A DNA stretch of 19,092 nucleotides from an uncultured Bacteroidales bacterium (lineage in GTDB: Bacteria; Bacteroidota; Bacteroidia; Bacteroidales; UBA3824), in assembly GCA_937877455.1 (NCBI GenBank), contig CALFIU010000113.1, positions 1 to 19,092 of the forward strand, read 5' to 3'. The notes beneath the pieces were generated by a model. That model was not told where the DNA came from, made no database searches, and saw only the letters and a program-made list of their open reading frames with translations. Positions within the stretch are counted from its first letter, which is position 1; every line of letters starts with the position of its first letter. Below, in pieces: positions 1-7,629 of the stretch. The translations under genes and the position numbers were made by a program.

Positions 1-1
1 A

Positions 2-82
2 AAGTATAGTTACGTTGCGTATGGAAATTGCACTTCGAATCTTAATTTAAGAAAATTGTCTGTTAAAAAAATTGGAAAATAA
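2..82 (+). CDS. C-terminal end of an upstream gene (partial)
   Basis: Reading frame 2 is open from the window edge to a TAA at 80-82, giving 26 residues that include SYVAYGNCTSNLNLRK and a lysine-rich end. The other two + frames stop earlier (7-9 and 48-50). It is in the same direction as the following gene and its stop lies just before that gene's probable -7 box, which is where an upstream gene would be expected to end. The product cannot be recognised from so short a tail, and an open stretch of this length could also be chance. Confidence 0.4.
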   Translation, partial: KYSYVAYGNCTSNLNLRKLSVKKIGK

Positions 83-102
83 AAACAATCCATTTATATT
101 TG
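71..102 (+). promoter_or_regulatory. Bacteroidota-type promoter for the zinc-ribbon membrane protein
   Basis: TATATTTG at 95-102 matches the Bacteroidota -7 consensus TAnnTTTG exactly. ATTG at 71-74, 20 bases upstream, matches three of four bases of the -33 box TTTG. The start codon at 134 follows about 31 bases after the -7 box. The -33 half overlaps the end of the preceding reading frame. Confidence 0.55.
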
Positions 103-133
103 AGTTTGGAGTAAAACTGCTAAAAAATTTATT

Positions 134-1579
134 ATGGCAATTTCAAAAAAAATAGCGCAACTCACAGCCTTGGCCTTAAAAGACAGAGTTTTAACTTATG
201 TTGAAAAAAAGACTATTGTTAATGCAGCGTTGGCGGAGGGTATTTCGGAGCAAGAAATAACCAACTATCTCAACAATGCTATAAAAAAAAGTTTAAAAAA
301 CTACACTAAGGAGCAGTTGAAACGTTGCCCATTTTGTGGGGGACAGATACCATTGATTTCTGACGATTGTCTTTTTTGTGGTAATAGTCTAAAAAACATA
401 GATTCAAAAAATGTTCCGCCAGTTTTTATAACAGGTAATGAAGCTGAGATTATAAAACGAGAAAATTTTAACACTGCAGAGCAACAGAAAAATCTTAAAA
501 CTTGTCCCGATTGTGGTGCTCCTTTCCCGTTGATTAGCAACATTTGTTTATCGTGTGGGCATATTTTGCACGAACAGACCGATTCGGCACTTAACATAAA
601 AAACTTGCTTAACAACATTAATACAAGCCTTACAGAACTTAAAAATGCGCCTCATCCAACATTTGTTGATGTGTTGATATATCGAAAGGCACTTGTTCTT
701 TTGGTATTGGCGGCACTTTTTTTGATAGTTGGTTTTTCTTTTATGGGAATTGGCACATGGGCAGGATTTTTCTTTTTGGTGTCGTTGGGCTTATTGTTTT
801 TATCCTTTTTGCAGTTAAAAAAGCCAATTGATAATAATTCACCTGTCAAAATTGCTGATGATAGGTTTTATAACGCATTACACCAACATGAAATGTATTT
901 ACGTCAAGTTTCCACTCTGTATGGCGACAATGCTGAGGCAAGGCAACTTTTGGATAGTTTTGACGCAGAAATCGAAATTATAAAAAAGAATCGCGCAAAA
1001 AAACGGCGAATACTCACCTTATGTATCATTGGATTTGTTGTGTTAATTATTTTGTTGCCTATGTTGGCTCCTTCAGATAAAACCAATTATGAAATAAATC
1101 GTATTGATTATAAAGAATTTTATCAAGTTGCTAATTTAAGGGCATCTATAAAACCAAACCCGTATGAAAGTGTTGATGACAATTATTCGCCATATTTTAC
1201 TGTCGCTTCCGATGGAGAATTGAGTGTTGATGTGTTAAATTTCAGTACTTTTATTGGTTATACTTATGGTGAAAATCCAACTTATCGTTTAAGATTGGCT
1301 AATGTAAAACTACAATCTACAGGTCGTAAAATTACCAACACGGATACTGTTTTTTTGCGGATTATCTTTTGGGACAAGGATTTTAATGTGGTGGGTAGAT
1401 TTTGTCATCCTGCAATATCTACTGTTGATTATTATAAAGATTGCCAAGACAACATTTACTCTTTTTTAGAAAAGGGTAGGGGTACTTATTATGCCGATTT
1501 TGTAACTCGTGATTCGATTACTAACTATCAACGTATAAAGGATTTAGCCGACAGTGCATGTTATTTCACTATTTTTTAA
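134..1579 (+). CDS. Membrane protein with two zinc ribbons and an exported C-terminal domain
   Basis: The 481-residue product has a helical N-terminus (about 1-60), then two similar zinc ribbons: C65/C68/C79/C82 and C124/C127/C138/C141, each with a P-L-I-S core between the cysteine pairs. Hydrophobic segments follow at about 185-203 and 207-226, then a charged helical loop (about 240-292), a third hydrophobic segment at about 294-311, and about 170 further residues that are probably extracytoplasmic. The ribbons should therefore be cytoplasmic. The start is an ATG about 31 bases after a good -7 box. The next gene follows after 12 bases and repeats the three-segment topology, so the two probably act together. 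No enzymatic motif is visible; the ribbons suggest a protein or nucleic-acid contact, but this is inference. Confidence 0.85.
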   Translation: MAISKKIAQLTALALKDRVLTYVEKKTIVNAALAEGISEQEITNYLNNAIKKSLKNYTKEQLKRCPFCGGQIPLISDDCLFCGNSLKNIDSKNVPPVFITGNEAEIIKRENFNTAEQQKNLKTCPDCGAPFPLISNICLSCGHILHEQTDSALNIKNLLNNINTSLTELKNAPHPTFVDVLIYRKALVLLVLAALFLIVGFSFMGIGTWAGFFFLVSLGLLFLSFLQLKKPIDNNSPVKIADDRFYNALHQHEMYLRQVSTLYGDNAEARQLLDSFDAEIEIIKKNRAKKRRILTLCIIGFVVLIILLPMLAPSDKTNYEINRIDYKEFYQVANLRASIKPNPYESVDDNYSPYFTVASDGELSVDVLNFSTFIGYTYGENPTYRLRLANVKLQSTGRKITNTDTVFLRIIFWDKDFNVVGRFCHPAISTVDYYKDCQDNIYSFLEKGRGTYYADFVTRDSITNYQRIKDLADSACYFTIF

Positions 1580-1591
1580 CAGCCAAGTATT

Positions 1592-2509
1592 ATGGAAAAC
1601 AACAAGTCATATTTTCAACGTGTAAGCACAAATTTAGAAATGCTTTTGTCGCAATACAAAAATCAGTATCCGCAGAATTATGGAACTTTAATTAGAGATT
1701 TTTTCCCATTGTTGCTTATAACGATACCAATTTTGGTGTTTTTTTATGGAGTTTTTTATAAATTAAATGAACGTGGGGCAATAATGGCGGTTTTAGTTGG
1801 TCCCGTGTTTTTGATTTTTGGTATTGTACTTTTGTTTAGAAAAAACAAAGAATGTAATAGTGATAGTGGGGTTGTAAAAAAAATAAATTCTTTAAAATCA
1901 CAGTTGACTGAGTATAGCAATTACCCCGATGTTAAACAATATTTAGAAAAATTTGATAGTCAGAAAGATGAGGTTGTAAACAAAAAAAACAAAATGCTAA
2001 GTAGGTTTAAAATTTTTAAAATTTTGTATTTTGTTTTTGTTGGAGTATTGTGTATATATTGGTTTGTTGCAGGATTTCTTGGAATGAATGAATTGAAAAA
2101 CGAATATTCAAGTAACTTTTTTCATGTTTTAGAACTTAAAGAAAAATCGCCATTTCTTGTTTTAAAGCCTTTGAAAACCAAGGTTGAACAATCTGTTGAT
2201 ATAATTACCCCTCAAATTGATATATTTTTAATAGGCACTACTGATAAATGCCTTACCATAAAAAAATTACAAATTTCTAATGCTGATAATGATAAGTTTT
2301 TTCGGCTAATGATAACCGATGAAAATGGGAAACCAGTGTCGCAATGTCCTAAATTTGTGTTTAGTGGTGGACAAAACGAAAAAATTAACTCATTGCCGAT
2401 ATGTTTCGACAAGAAAAAAAAAGAACAAAACGATTTTATGGCGTTGCAACTGCTTAAATATCTCCAAGATAATGAGAAAAAATTATACTTTGTTGTTGAA
2501 CAGATATAG
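1592..2509 (+). CDS. Three-TM membrane protein, probable paralogue of the preceding gene without zinc ribbons
   Basis: The 305-residue product has hydrophobic segments at about 36-56, 62-82 and 141-163. A charged loop between the second and third contains YLEKFDSQKDEVV (117-129), which aligns in position and character with LLDSFDAEIEIIK of the upstream protein. A C-terminal domain of about 140 residues should lie outside the cytoplasm. It begins 12 bases after the preceding stop, so the two genes very likely form an operon. No known family or catalytic motif is recognised. It ends 12 bases from the stop of the convergent HAD gene; the gap is too short to hold a clear rho-independent terminator. 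Confidence 0.8.
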   Translation: MENNKSYFQRVSTNLEMLLSQYKNQYPQNYGTLIRDFFPLLLITIPILVFFYGVFYKLNERGAIMAVLVGPVFLIFGIVLLFRKNKECNSDSGVVKKINSLKSQLTEYSNYPDVKQYLEKFDSQKDEVVNKKNKMLSRFKIFKILYFVFVGVLCIYWFVAGFLGMNELKNEYSSNFFHVLELKEKSPFLVLKPLKTKVEQSVDIITPQIDIFLIGTTDKCLTIKKLQISNADNDKFFRLMITDENGKPVSQCPKFVFSGGQNEKINSLPICFDKKKKEQNDFMALQLLKYLQDNEKKLYFVVEQI

Positions 2510-2521
2510 TAGAAAAAATTG

Positions 2522-3187
2522 TTAGCTACATTGTTGCATCAGCGTTTCAAGGAGTTCTTGGGGTGTTGAAACTACTTTTTTTGTGTGTTGTTGCAAACTT
2601 TCTAAGCTGTTAAACCCCCATGAAACCGAAATTATATCTATATTGGCTTTTCGGCATGCTTCTATGTCGCGAATTTCATCGCCAATGTATATTAACTTGT
2701 TGTAAATCTTAGAGTTATAACGGCGAATACGAGTTAATGCTCTTTTTTTGCCAAACAATGGAATGTCGGTGCGCAAAAAAGTGAACATATTTTCGATGTT
2801 GTATTTTTTCAGTACTGTATCAATGGTTTTTTGGCTGTTGGTTGATGCAATAGCAAGGTCAAAACCGTTTTTTTTAAGGCAGTGAAGTATTTCAATAATG
2901 TTGCTAAAAAGATTGATTTCAGCGGCTGTTTCTTCCGATTTTTTGCGAAAAAATTTTACAAGCCTTGGTATTTCCCAAAACTTTACTTTCGATAGTTTTA
3001 TGAGTTGGCGTGCGGAGAGATTTTTGGTGTTAGAAAAATCAATTTGCTTGTAACCAAATTTTATGGCGTACGAATTTATTAGTTTTGCGCCAGACACAAA
3101 GGTATCTGCCAATGTGCCGTCGAAATCAAAAATGCATAGTTGTTTGTTTTGTGAGTTGTTTAGAATGGAAAAACTATTACTGCCCAT
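2522..3187 (-). CDS. HAD-superfamily hydrolase, phosphoglycolate-phosphatase-like
   Basis: The 221-residue product has all four HAD motifs. Motif I is IFDFDGTLADT with nucleophile D21 and acid/base D23; motif II is IASTN with T116 or S115; motif III is K147; motif IV is YIGDEIRD with D170 and D174. The helical stretch between motifs I and II (about 30-95) is the size of a C1 cap, as in Gph-type phosphatases and related nucleotidases. The family hydrolyses small phosphorylated metabolites in the cytoplasm with Mg2+; the substrate cannot be read from the sequence. The ATG chosen overlaps the end of the LRR gene by 28 bases. No later in-frame ATG precedes motif I, so the overlap looks real and suggests translational coupling. 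Confidence 0.9.
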   Translation of the reverse strand: MGSNSFSILNNSQNKQLCIFDFDGTLADTFVSGAKLINSYAIKFGYKQIDFSNTKNLSARQLIKLSKVKFWEIPRLVKFFRKKSEETAAEINLFSNIIEILHCLKKNGFDLAIASTNSQKTIDTVLKKYNIENMFTFLRTDIPLFGKKRALTRIRRYNSKIYNKLIYIGDEIRDIEACRKANIDIISVSWGFNSLESLQQHTKKVVSTPQELLETLMQQCS

Positions 3188-4080
3188 GGTATCAATTTTT
3201 GTATTGATTTGAATTTTTCTTTTTTTATTTTGGTGGCTGTCAGGTCGAGATATTTTAGTCGTTTTAGTTTAGAAAACTCCTTTGGTATGGCAGAAAGCGC
3301 GTTGCCTTGCAAAATTATTTCTTCTATGTTTTTCAAGTTTCCAAATTCCTTGGGCAACATAACTAATGAGTTGCTATATGCAGAAAATTTTTGAAGTTTT
3401 TTCAACATGCAAATTTCTGGTGAAATAAACATAAATTTGTTTTCGTCAATGTGTAAAATTTTTAAATTTTGTAGGTTTGAGAATGTAGTTGGCACACAAG
3501 TGAGCTGGTTTGAAGATAATTTCAACTCTTCGAGATTAGTGCATTCTCCTATGCTTTGTGGTAATTCAAGTATGTAGTTGTTGCAAAAATCTGCTGATTT
3601 TATGTTTGTTAGTAAACCAAAATTTTCGGGCAGTGAAGTGAGTATGTTGTTTGAAAAATTAAGTTGTATTAGGTTTTTAAGGTTACTAATTTCTTCGGGT
3701 AATTGATTTATTTGGTTATGCGATGCGGTTAAAATCTTTAGATTTTTAAGTTTTCCTATTTCGATGGGTAAATTTTTAATTTTGTTTCTATCCAAATAAA
3801 GTTCTTGAAGATTATTAAGTTCTCCAATCTCTTTGGGTAATGTTGTTAGATTGTTGTCGTAAAGATAAAGTATTTGAAGTTTTTTGAGTTTAGCAATATC
3901 TTTTGGCAAAGTGTCGAGTTCGGCGTTAAGCAAATCGAGTATATAAACGTTTTCTGGCTGTTCTAATGCAGTGCTTAGAGAGTAAAATATTTTTGTCTTT
4001 TTGAGTTGCTCTGCATCAAGAAGTTGGGCTTTACACGAAAAACTTATGGCCATTAATAACAGAAACAAAGCCTTAGTCAT
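3160..4080 (-). CDS. Exported leucine-rich-repeat protein
   Basis: The 306-residue product begins with a signal peptide (about 1-19, hydrophobic core ALFLLLMAISF, likely cleavage CKA|Q). After a spacer come about ten tandem 23-residue leucine-rich repeats at about 58-287, of the form LPxxIxxLxxLxxLxxxxNxLxx, such as LPKEIGELNNLQELYLDRN. The short tail after the last repeat caps the solenoid. LRR solenoids bind protein ligands; exported ones of this type occur in Bacteroidota, but the partner is unknown. C16 in the signal region does not make a good lipobox, since the -3 residue is serine. The gene lies directly behind a good promoter and its 3' end overlaps the HAD gene by 28 bases, so the two are co-transcribed. 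Confidence 0.88.
   Translation of the reverse strand: MTKALFLLLMAISFSCKAQLLDAEQLKKTKIFYSLSTALEQPENVYILDLLNAELDTLPKDIAKLKKLQILYLYDNNLTTLPKEIGELNNLQELYLDRNKIKNLPIEIGKLKNLKILTASHNQINQLPEEISNLKNLIQLNFSNNILTSLPENFGLLTNIKSADFCNNYILELPQSIGECTNLEELKLSSNQLTCVPTTFSNLQNLKILHIDENKFMFISPEICMLKKLQKFSAYSNSLVMLPKEFGNLKNIEEIILQGNALSAIPKEFSKLKRLKYLDLTATKIKKEKFKSIQKLIPWAVIVFPF
3220..3909 (-). repeat. Ten tandem 23-residue leucine-rich repeats within the LRR gene
   Basis: The coding sequence holds ten consecutive 23-codon units, residues 58-287, each starting LP/VP/IP/ISP and carrying the leucine and asparagine ladder of the LRR fold. One unit has a cysteine-asparagine pair (DFCNNYILE) and the last lacks the asparagine. 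The units have diverged at the DNA level, so this is an old protein-level repeat. Confidence 0.85.
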
Positions 4081-4112
4081 TTTCTTCTTTTTTTACAATT
4101 AATTTTTTGATG

Positions 4113-4143
4113 CAAATGTAGTAATTGGTTTTATTTTGACAAA
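4113..4143 (-). promoter_or_regulatory. Bacteroidota-type promoter for the LRR-HAD operon
   Basis: Read on the - strand, TACATTTG (4113-4120) matches the -7 consensus TAnnTTTG exactly, and TTTG (4140-4143) matches the -33 box exactly, with a 19-base spacer. Transcription would begin a few bases past 4113 and give a 5' leader of roughly 25-30 bases before the ATG at 4080. This is the best promoter seen in the window. Confidence 0.75.
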
Positions 4144-4154
4144 AAATGGATAAA

Positions 4155-4276
4155 GGGCGCTTCTAAAAATTAGATTTTTCGAAACGCACGAAATCAAAAA
4201 TAACAGAGTTTACTAATTGAAAATGAGGATTTTGACATTGAAATGCAACAAAGAAAAAGCAATTTTTAGAACTCCC
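4155..4276. repeat. 122-base segment bounded by imperfect inverted repeats; possible MITE relic
   Basis: The left end GGGCGCTTCTAAAAATT (4155-4171) and the right end AATTTTTAGAACTCCC (4261-4276) are inverted repeats: 11 bases match perfectly and the outer GGG/CCC also pair, with 3 versus 2 bases between. The interior is AT-rich and non-coding. This is the layout of a small non-autonomous transposable element, but no clear target-site duplication is visible and no second copy is in the window. It lies between the promoter at 4113-4143 and the end of the long - strand operon. A weak all-A/T hairpin (4284-4299) beside it is not convincing as a terminator. Confidence 0.35.
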
Positions 4277-4331
4277 ATAGTAGTATTTTTGTAAAAATAG
4301 GTGTATATTTGATATGGTTTTATATGCTCAT

Positions 4332-5291
4332 TTATTTTATTGAAAATGACTTTTCGTCTGCCTTGTGAGAATTGATATAATATGTTGCAATGTAGTTGCC
4401 TGACTTCAATGTTTTTTTGTCAAGATTCCATGTTATGCAATCATTGACAGTTTTGCCAGTATAATTGACACTCTTTTTTATTGTGTAGCTAATTCTACCT
4501 TCGTCCGTGTCAAAAAGGTTGCTGGAAGATGCCCCTAAAAGTTGTCCGCTTGCATCAGTAACGCGGACATAAATAGTAACAGTCTGAGCATCGGCAAGTT
4601 CGTTGTAATTGATTGCAAAACAGAAATTTATATTGTCAATATTTTTCGCTTTCTTGTCGTTGCGGAAAGTACCCTGAGGAAGTTTTATGTTAAGATTGGA
4701 GAGAGTGAGGTTTTTGGCCGTTGAAATCTGGCGGCTCTGTTCCTCGATAGTCCTGTCGCGGTCTTCCAACGCGCTCATACTCTTGTTCAAATCGGACGTT
4801 AGGTTGCGGTTGGCGACTTTAAGCCCGGCTACCTCCTTGTTGAGGTTTTCTATTTCGTTTTTCATCATCGCTATCTGTTTCTGCTTGTCGTCAATGCTTT
4901 TTAGCAGAAGATTGATTATTTGTTTCTCGTCTTTGCCTTTGAAATCTTTTGCGTTGAGAGTTTCGGCAAGTTCTTTGTTTTTAGCAAGAAAACTGTCAAT
5001 CTGCGCCAACATCGCCACCAATGCCGCGTTGTCTTCTTTTGATGCCCTGCGCTTGGATTTGATTTCATGTTTAAGGCTGTCAATCTGCATTTCGTACAGA
5101 CGGAGACTATCTTGAATGTTGCCGAAAGTTTCAAGTTGTGCACAAAATTCTGTTTTGATTTTGTTGTTAGAAACTTCTCTCTCCTCGTATTCTTCGATTT
5201 TTTTCTCAAGTTCCTCTATGTAACTTTGATTGTCGTTGCCGCATGATGAGACAACCAAAATCAAAAGCAATATAAATGTTATATTTTTCAT
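4332..5291 (-). CDS. Coiled-coil lipoprotein with C-terminal beta-sandwich domain
   Basis: The 319-residue product has a type II signal peptide with lipobox V-S-S-C17, so it should be lipid-anchored after processing. Residues about 22-190 are charged, heptad-rich and mostly helical, ending in a stretch with runs such as MMKNEIENLNKEVAGLK. From about 195 to the end is a beta-rich domain with a terminal GNYIATYYINSH...FSIK pattern. The same terminal pattern closes the exported protein encoded at 6755-7618, so the two likely share a domain. It is the last gene of the long - strand operon, 7 bases after the kinase. The coiled coil could span the periplasm or pair with the helical exported tail of that kinase; this is inference. 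No enzymatic motif is visible. Confidence 0.85.
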   Translation of the reverse strand: MKNITFILLLILVVSSCGNDNQSYIEELEKKIEEYEEREVSNNKIKTEFCAQLETFGNIQDSLRLYEMQIDSLKHEIKSKRRASKEDNAALVAMLAQIDSFLAKNKELAETLNAKDFKGKDEKQIINLLLKSIDDKQKQIAMMKNEIENLNKEVAGLKVANRNLTSDLNKSMSALEDRDRTIEEQSRQISTAKNLTLSNLNIKLPQGTFRNDKKAKNIDNINFCFAINYNELADAQTVTIYVRVTDASGQLLGASSSNLFDTDEGRISYTIKKSVNYTGKTVNDCITWNLDKKTLKSGNYIATYYINSHKADEKSFSIK

Positions 5292-5298
5292 AGTTCTT

Positions 5299-6753
5299 TT
5301 ATTTTAATTCGTTGATTCCTTGTTCAATCGCATTTTTTATTTCCATGTCGGAGGATGAACCATTTTCCGTAAGTTGAATTGCTTTCTCTATACCATTGGA
5401 ATGGTAGAAATCGTTGGCAATCTGCAAAAATGGTTTTATTAATGCTCTGTCGTTCTGTCTGATGGCACGTTGTGCGTTTTTTAGGCTCTCGTTTTTGAAA
5501 ACCATGTCCAAATTTTCAAATTCAGAATATTTGTTGTAATCGTTTGGTAAAAATTTTGAAAACCTTTCTTCCAAATCCTTTATCTCCTTGAGTTTGAGTT
5601 TGGCGTTGAGCAAGTTTTCCGTTCTGCCATTATCCAAAGTGTCGGCGGAGAGGGTTCTGCAATCTTCTATAAGTTGCTTATATTTAGACAATTTTCGTTC
5701 TGCAAGTTTTAAATCTGGGTCTTTGTAGAAAAACAGATAATAGACACCTATTACAATCGTTGCCACTCCTGCTGCAATGGCAGGAATGAGCCAAAGAAGT
5801 CTTCTTTTATCCTCCAAATTGTGTAGTTCAGTTAATATTTCTTCGGCAGATGGTCTTTTTTGAGGGTTGGCATCTAAACATCTATATACAATGCTGCGCA
5901 CGGTTTTATGTTTGAAATTTTTTGGAAGAACAGGTGTTTTTGCGCCTTTTGCCTGTGCAGTGCCGCCGTCGTTGCCGAATGGGACATCTCCTGTTACGAG
6001 TTCAAAAATGGTTGCTCCCAGTGCCCAAATGTCGGTTTCGAAAGTTGCAACGCGCCGTTTTGATGAAAAAAATTCAGGAGCCATGTATGCTGGCGTGCCG
6101 CCTCTTATTTCTTTGTTTGCCTGACCAGTTATACCAAAATCTGTAAGTATATAGTTATCGTCATTGTCAATTAACACATTGTCAGGTTTAATGTCTTGAT
6201 GCACAATATTATGCTTATGCAAAACATTTAAACCTTCGGCTGCCCCTTTCAAAAATTTGACGATTTCCTCAATACTGATTTTTCCAACCAACGATGTTGC
6301 CGAACCTTTTTCGCAATAGTTAGAAATAAGGTATGGCACATTTTGACAGATGTCGTAGCCAGATGGCGTTAGGAGATTCGGGTGTTTGAGTTTATGTACG
6401 CTTGTAAACTCCTTTACAAAAAGTTGTTGTCCTTGAACACCAGCCATTTCAAACGCTGAGAATATTTTTATTGCAACTTCGATGTTGTCTGCCTTGGTGT
6501 CTAACGCTTTCCAAACTTGAGCTGTTGCACCGTTACCGAGGCGTTTTTCAAGCAAATAGCGGTTGTCCCAAAGCATATTTTCGTAGGGCTGGACAATAGC
6601 TATGGTTTCGGGTTCGTCGTCATTGTATTTTTTTATAGTGCCATTCAAATCGCTTAAAACAGTTTCCTTACCATTTTCGCTATTCTCATAATTTTTAACC
6701 GTTTTACTAAAATCGGCAATTACAGTTTTCTTTCCATTACCTTCTATCTCCAT
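5299..6753 (-). CDS. Transmembrane Ser/Thr protein kinase (HQD type)
   Basis: The 484-residue product has a flexible N-terminus (1-60) with repeated T-V sites (GKKT10V, GKET31V). A Hanks-type kinase domain follows at about 65-312: glycine loop LGNGATAQVW (72-81), K96 in VAIK, catalytic loop HQDIKPDN (185-192, D187), DFG 205-207, GTPAYMAPE at 219-227 and the DIWALGATIFE helix. Arginine of the usual HRD is glutamine. One TM segment lies at about 319-343, then about 140 helical, probably periplasmic residues. The family transfers ATP phosphate to Ser/Thr of proteins in the cytoplasm. ATG 6753 is chosen because it leaves 1 base after the upstream stop; an ATG at 6765 would overlap by 11. The kinase domain is very close to that encoded at 7630-11811. 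Confidence 0.92.
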   Translation of the reverse strand: MEIEGNGKKTVIADFSKTVKNYENSENGKETVLSDLNGTIKKYNDDEPETIAIVQPYENMLWDNRYLLEKRLGNGATAQVWKALDTKADNIEVAIKIFSAFEMAGVQGQQLFVKEFTSVHKLKHPNLLTPSGYDICQNVPYLISNYCEKGSATSLVGKISIEEIVKFLKGAAEGLNVLHKHNIVHQDIKPDNVLIDNDDNYILTDFGITGQANKEIRGGTPAYMAPEFFSSKRRVATFETDIWALGATIFELVTGDVPFGNDGGTAQAKGAKTPVLPKNFKHKTVRSIVYRCLDANPQKRPSAEEILTELHNLEDKRRLLWLIPAIAAGVATIVIGVYYLFFYKDPDLKLAERKLSKYKQLIEDCRTLSADTLDNGRTENLLNAKLKLKEIKDLEERFSKFLPNDYNKYSEFENLDMVFKNESLKNAQRAIRQNDRALIKPFLQIANDFYHSNGIEKAIQLTENGSSSDMEIKNAIEQGINELK

Positions 6754-6754
6754 A

Positions 6755-7618
6755 TTACAATACATTAAAATATTTTGTGGAAATTAGTTTGTCTTTATAG
6801 TATATTTCTATGCGATAATTACCTGCTTGCCATTGTCCAGAGGAAGAACTTCCCCAACCGGACAAAAAGTATTCTCTATTGTTTTTGGTTAATGTCAATG
6901 TTGTTTTGTAGGAGTAACCGTTAGGAGATGTATTGCCAGTGGATAGTCCATTTGGACTGTAAAACTTTACATAAATATCGTATGATCCCTCTTTGTAGGT
7001 ATCAATATACAATTTGGGTTTAAGATATTGTGTTGATGACGAATAAATGTTTTTTCCATAATCGGTAATAACATTTCCGTCATAATTTGTGTTGCCAATA
7101 AATATCGATGTCACCTCAAATGGTTTGGAGGAAGATTCACTGTTATTATTGCTGCCATTGAAAACTTCTTTGAAGTAGTCTTTTCCATCATCTAAAATTC
7201 CGATATTCTTGTAAAATGTATATTTATAGTCCTCAATGGAGTTAAAATAAGATTCTATGCTAAAACCAATATATTTTTTCTGAGTTACGTAGCATTTTAT
7301 GTATTTTTTTATGTTGACTTGGTTGGCGGCGGTCAGGAGGTCTGTCATGTTCTCGTTTTCATAACTGAATCCGCCCCTGTGGAATTCCGCCATCACTGGT
7401 GATGTGCCAGAGAAGTATATGTAGTACAACAAGCCCTCTTTTTTGAAGCACAATGCGCCGTCCTCGTCGTCGATGTACGGCGAAAAACCCTCCTCTTGAA
7501 GGAATTTCTGCATATTGGAACGTGCATTTTTTGCTTGTGCGGACATATCGTCGTCTTGGGCAAATGCCGCCGCTGAACAAATCAGCAAGGCGGCAAAAAG
7601 TGTTAGAAATTTCTTCAT
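6755..7618 (-). CDS. Exported YbjN-like protein with C-terminal beta-sandwich domain
   Basis: The 287-residue product starts with a signal peptide (MKKFLTLFAALLICSAAAFA|Q). Residues about 30-155 look like a YbjN-type alpha/beta domain: a helix, then FLQEEGFSPYIDDEDGALCF, a KKEGLLYYIYF strand and a late SIESYF segment. The YbjN family is linked to chaperone or signalling roles rather than catalysis; the assignment is by pattern only. From about 168 a beta-rich domain ends in AGNYRIEIYYKDK...YFNVL, resembling the end of the lipoprotein at 4332-5291. ATG 7618 begins a clean signal peptide and lies 11 bases after the upstream stop; the longer frame to 7645 starts with TTG and would overlap. It sits between two kinase genes, so it may be a ligand or partner of their exported parts. 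Confidence 0.8.
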   Translation of the reverse strand: MKKFLTLFAALLICSAAAFAQDDDMSAQAKNARSNMQKFLQEEGFSPYIDDEDGALCFKKEGLLYYIYFSGTSPVMAEFHRGGFSYENENMTDLLTAANQVNIKKYIKCYVTQKKYIGFSIESYFNSIEDYKYTFYKNIGILDDGKDYFKEVFNGSNNNSESSSKPFEVTSIFIGNTNYDGNVITDYGKNIYSSSTQYLKPKLYIDTYKEGSYDIYVKFYSPNGLSTGNTSPNGYSYKTTLTLTKNNREYFLSGWGSSSSGQWQAGNYRIEIYYKDKLISTKYFNVL

Positions 7619-7629
7619 AATTTTTAATT

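Noticed and set aside
4024..4080. LRR protein as a lipoprotein through C16
   Set aside because: The residues before the cysteine (I-S-F-S) do not fit the lipobox; cleavage after CKA is more likely.
4284..4299. Hairpin TATTTTT-GT-AAAAATA as terminator of the long operon
   Set aside because: All seven pairs are A/T and no T-run follows on the - strand, so it would be weak.
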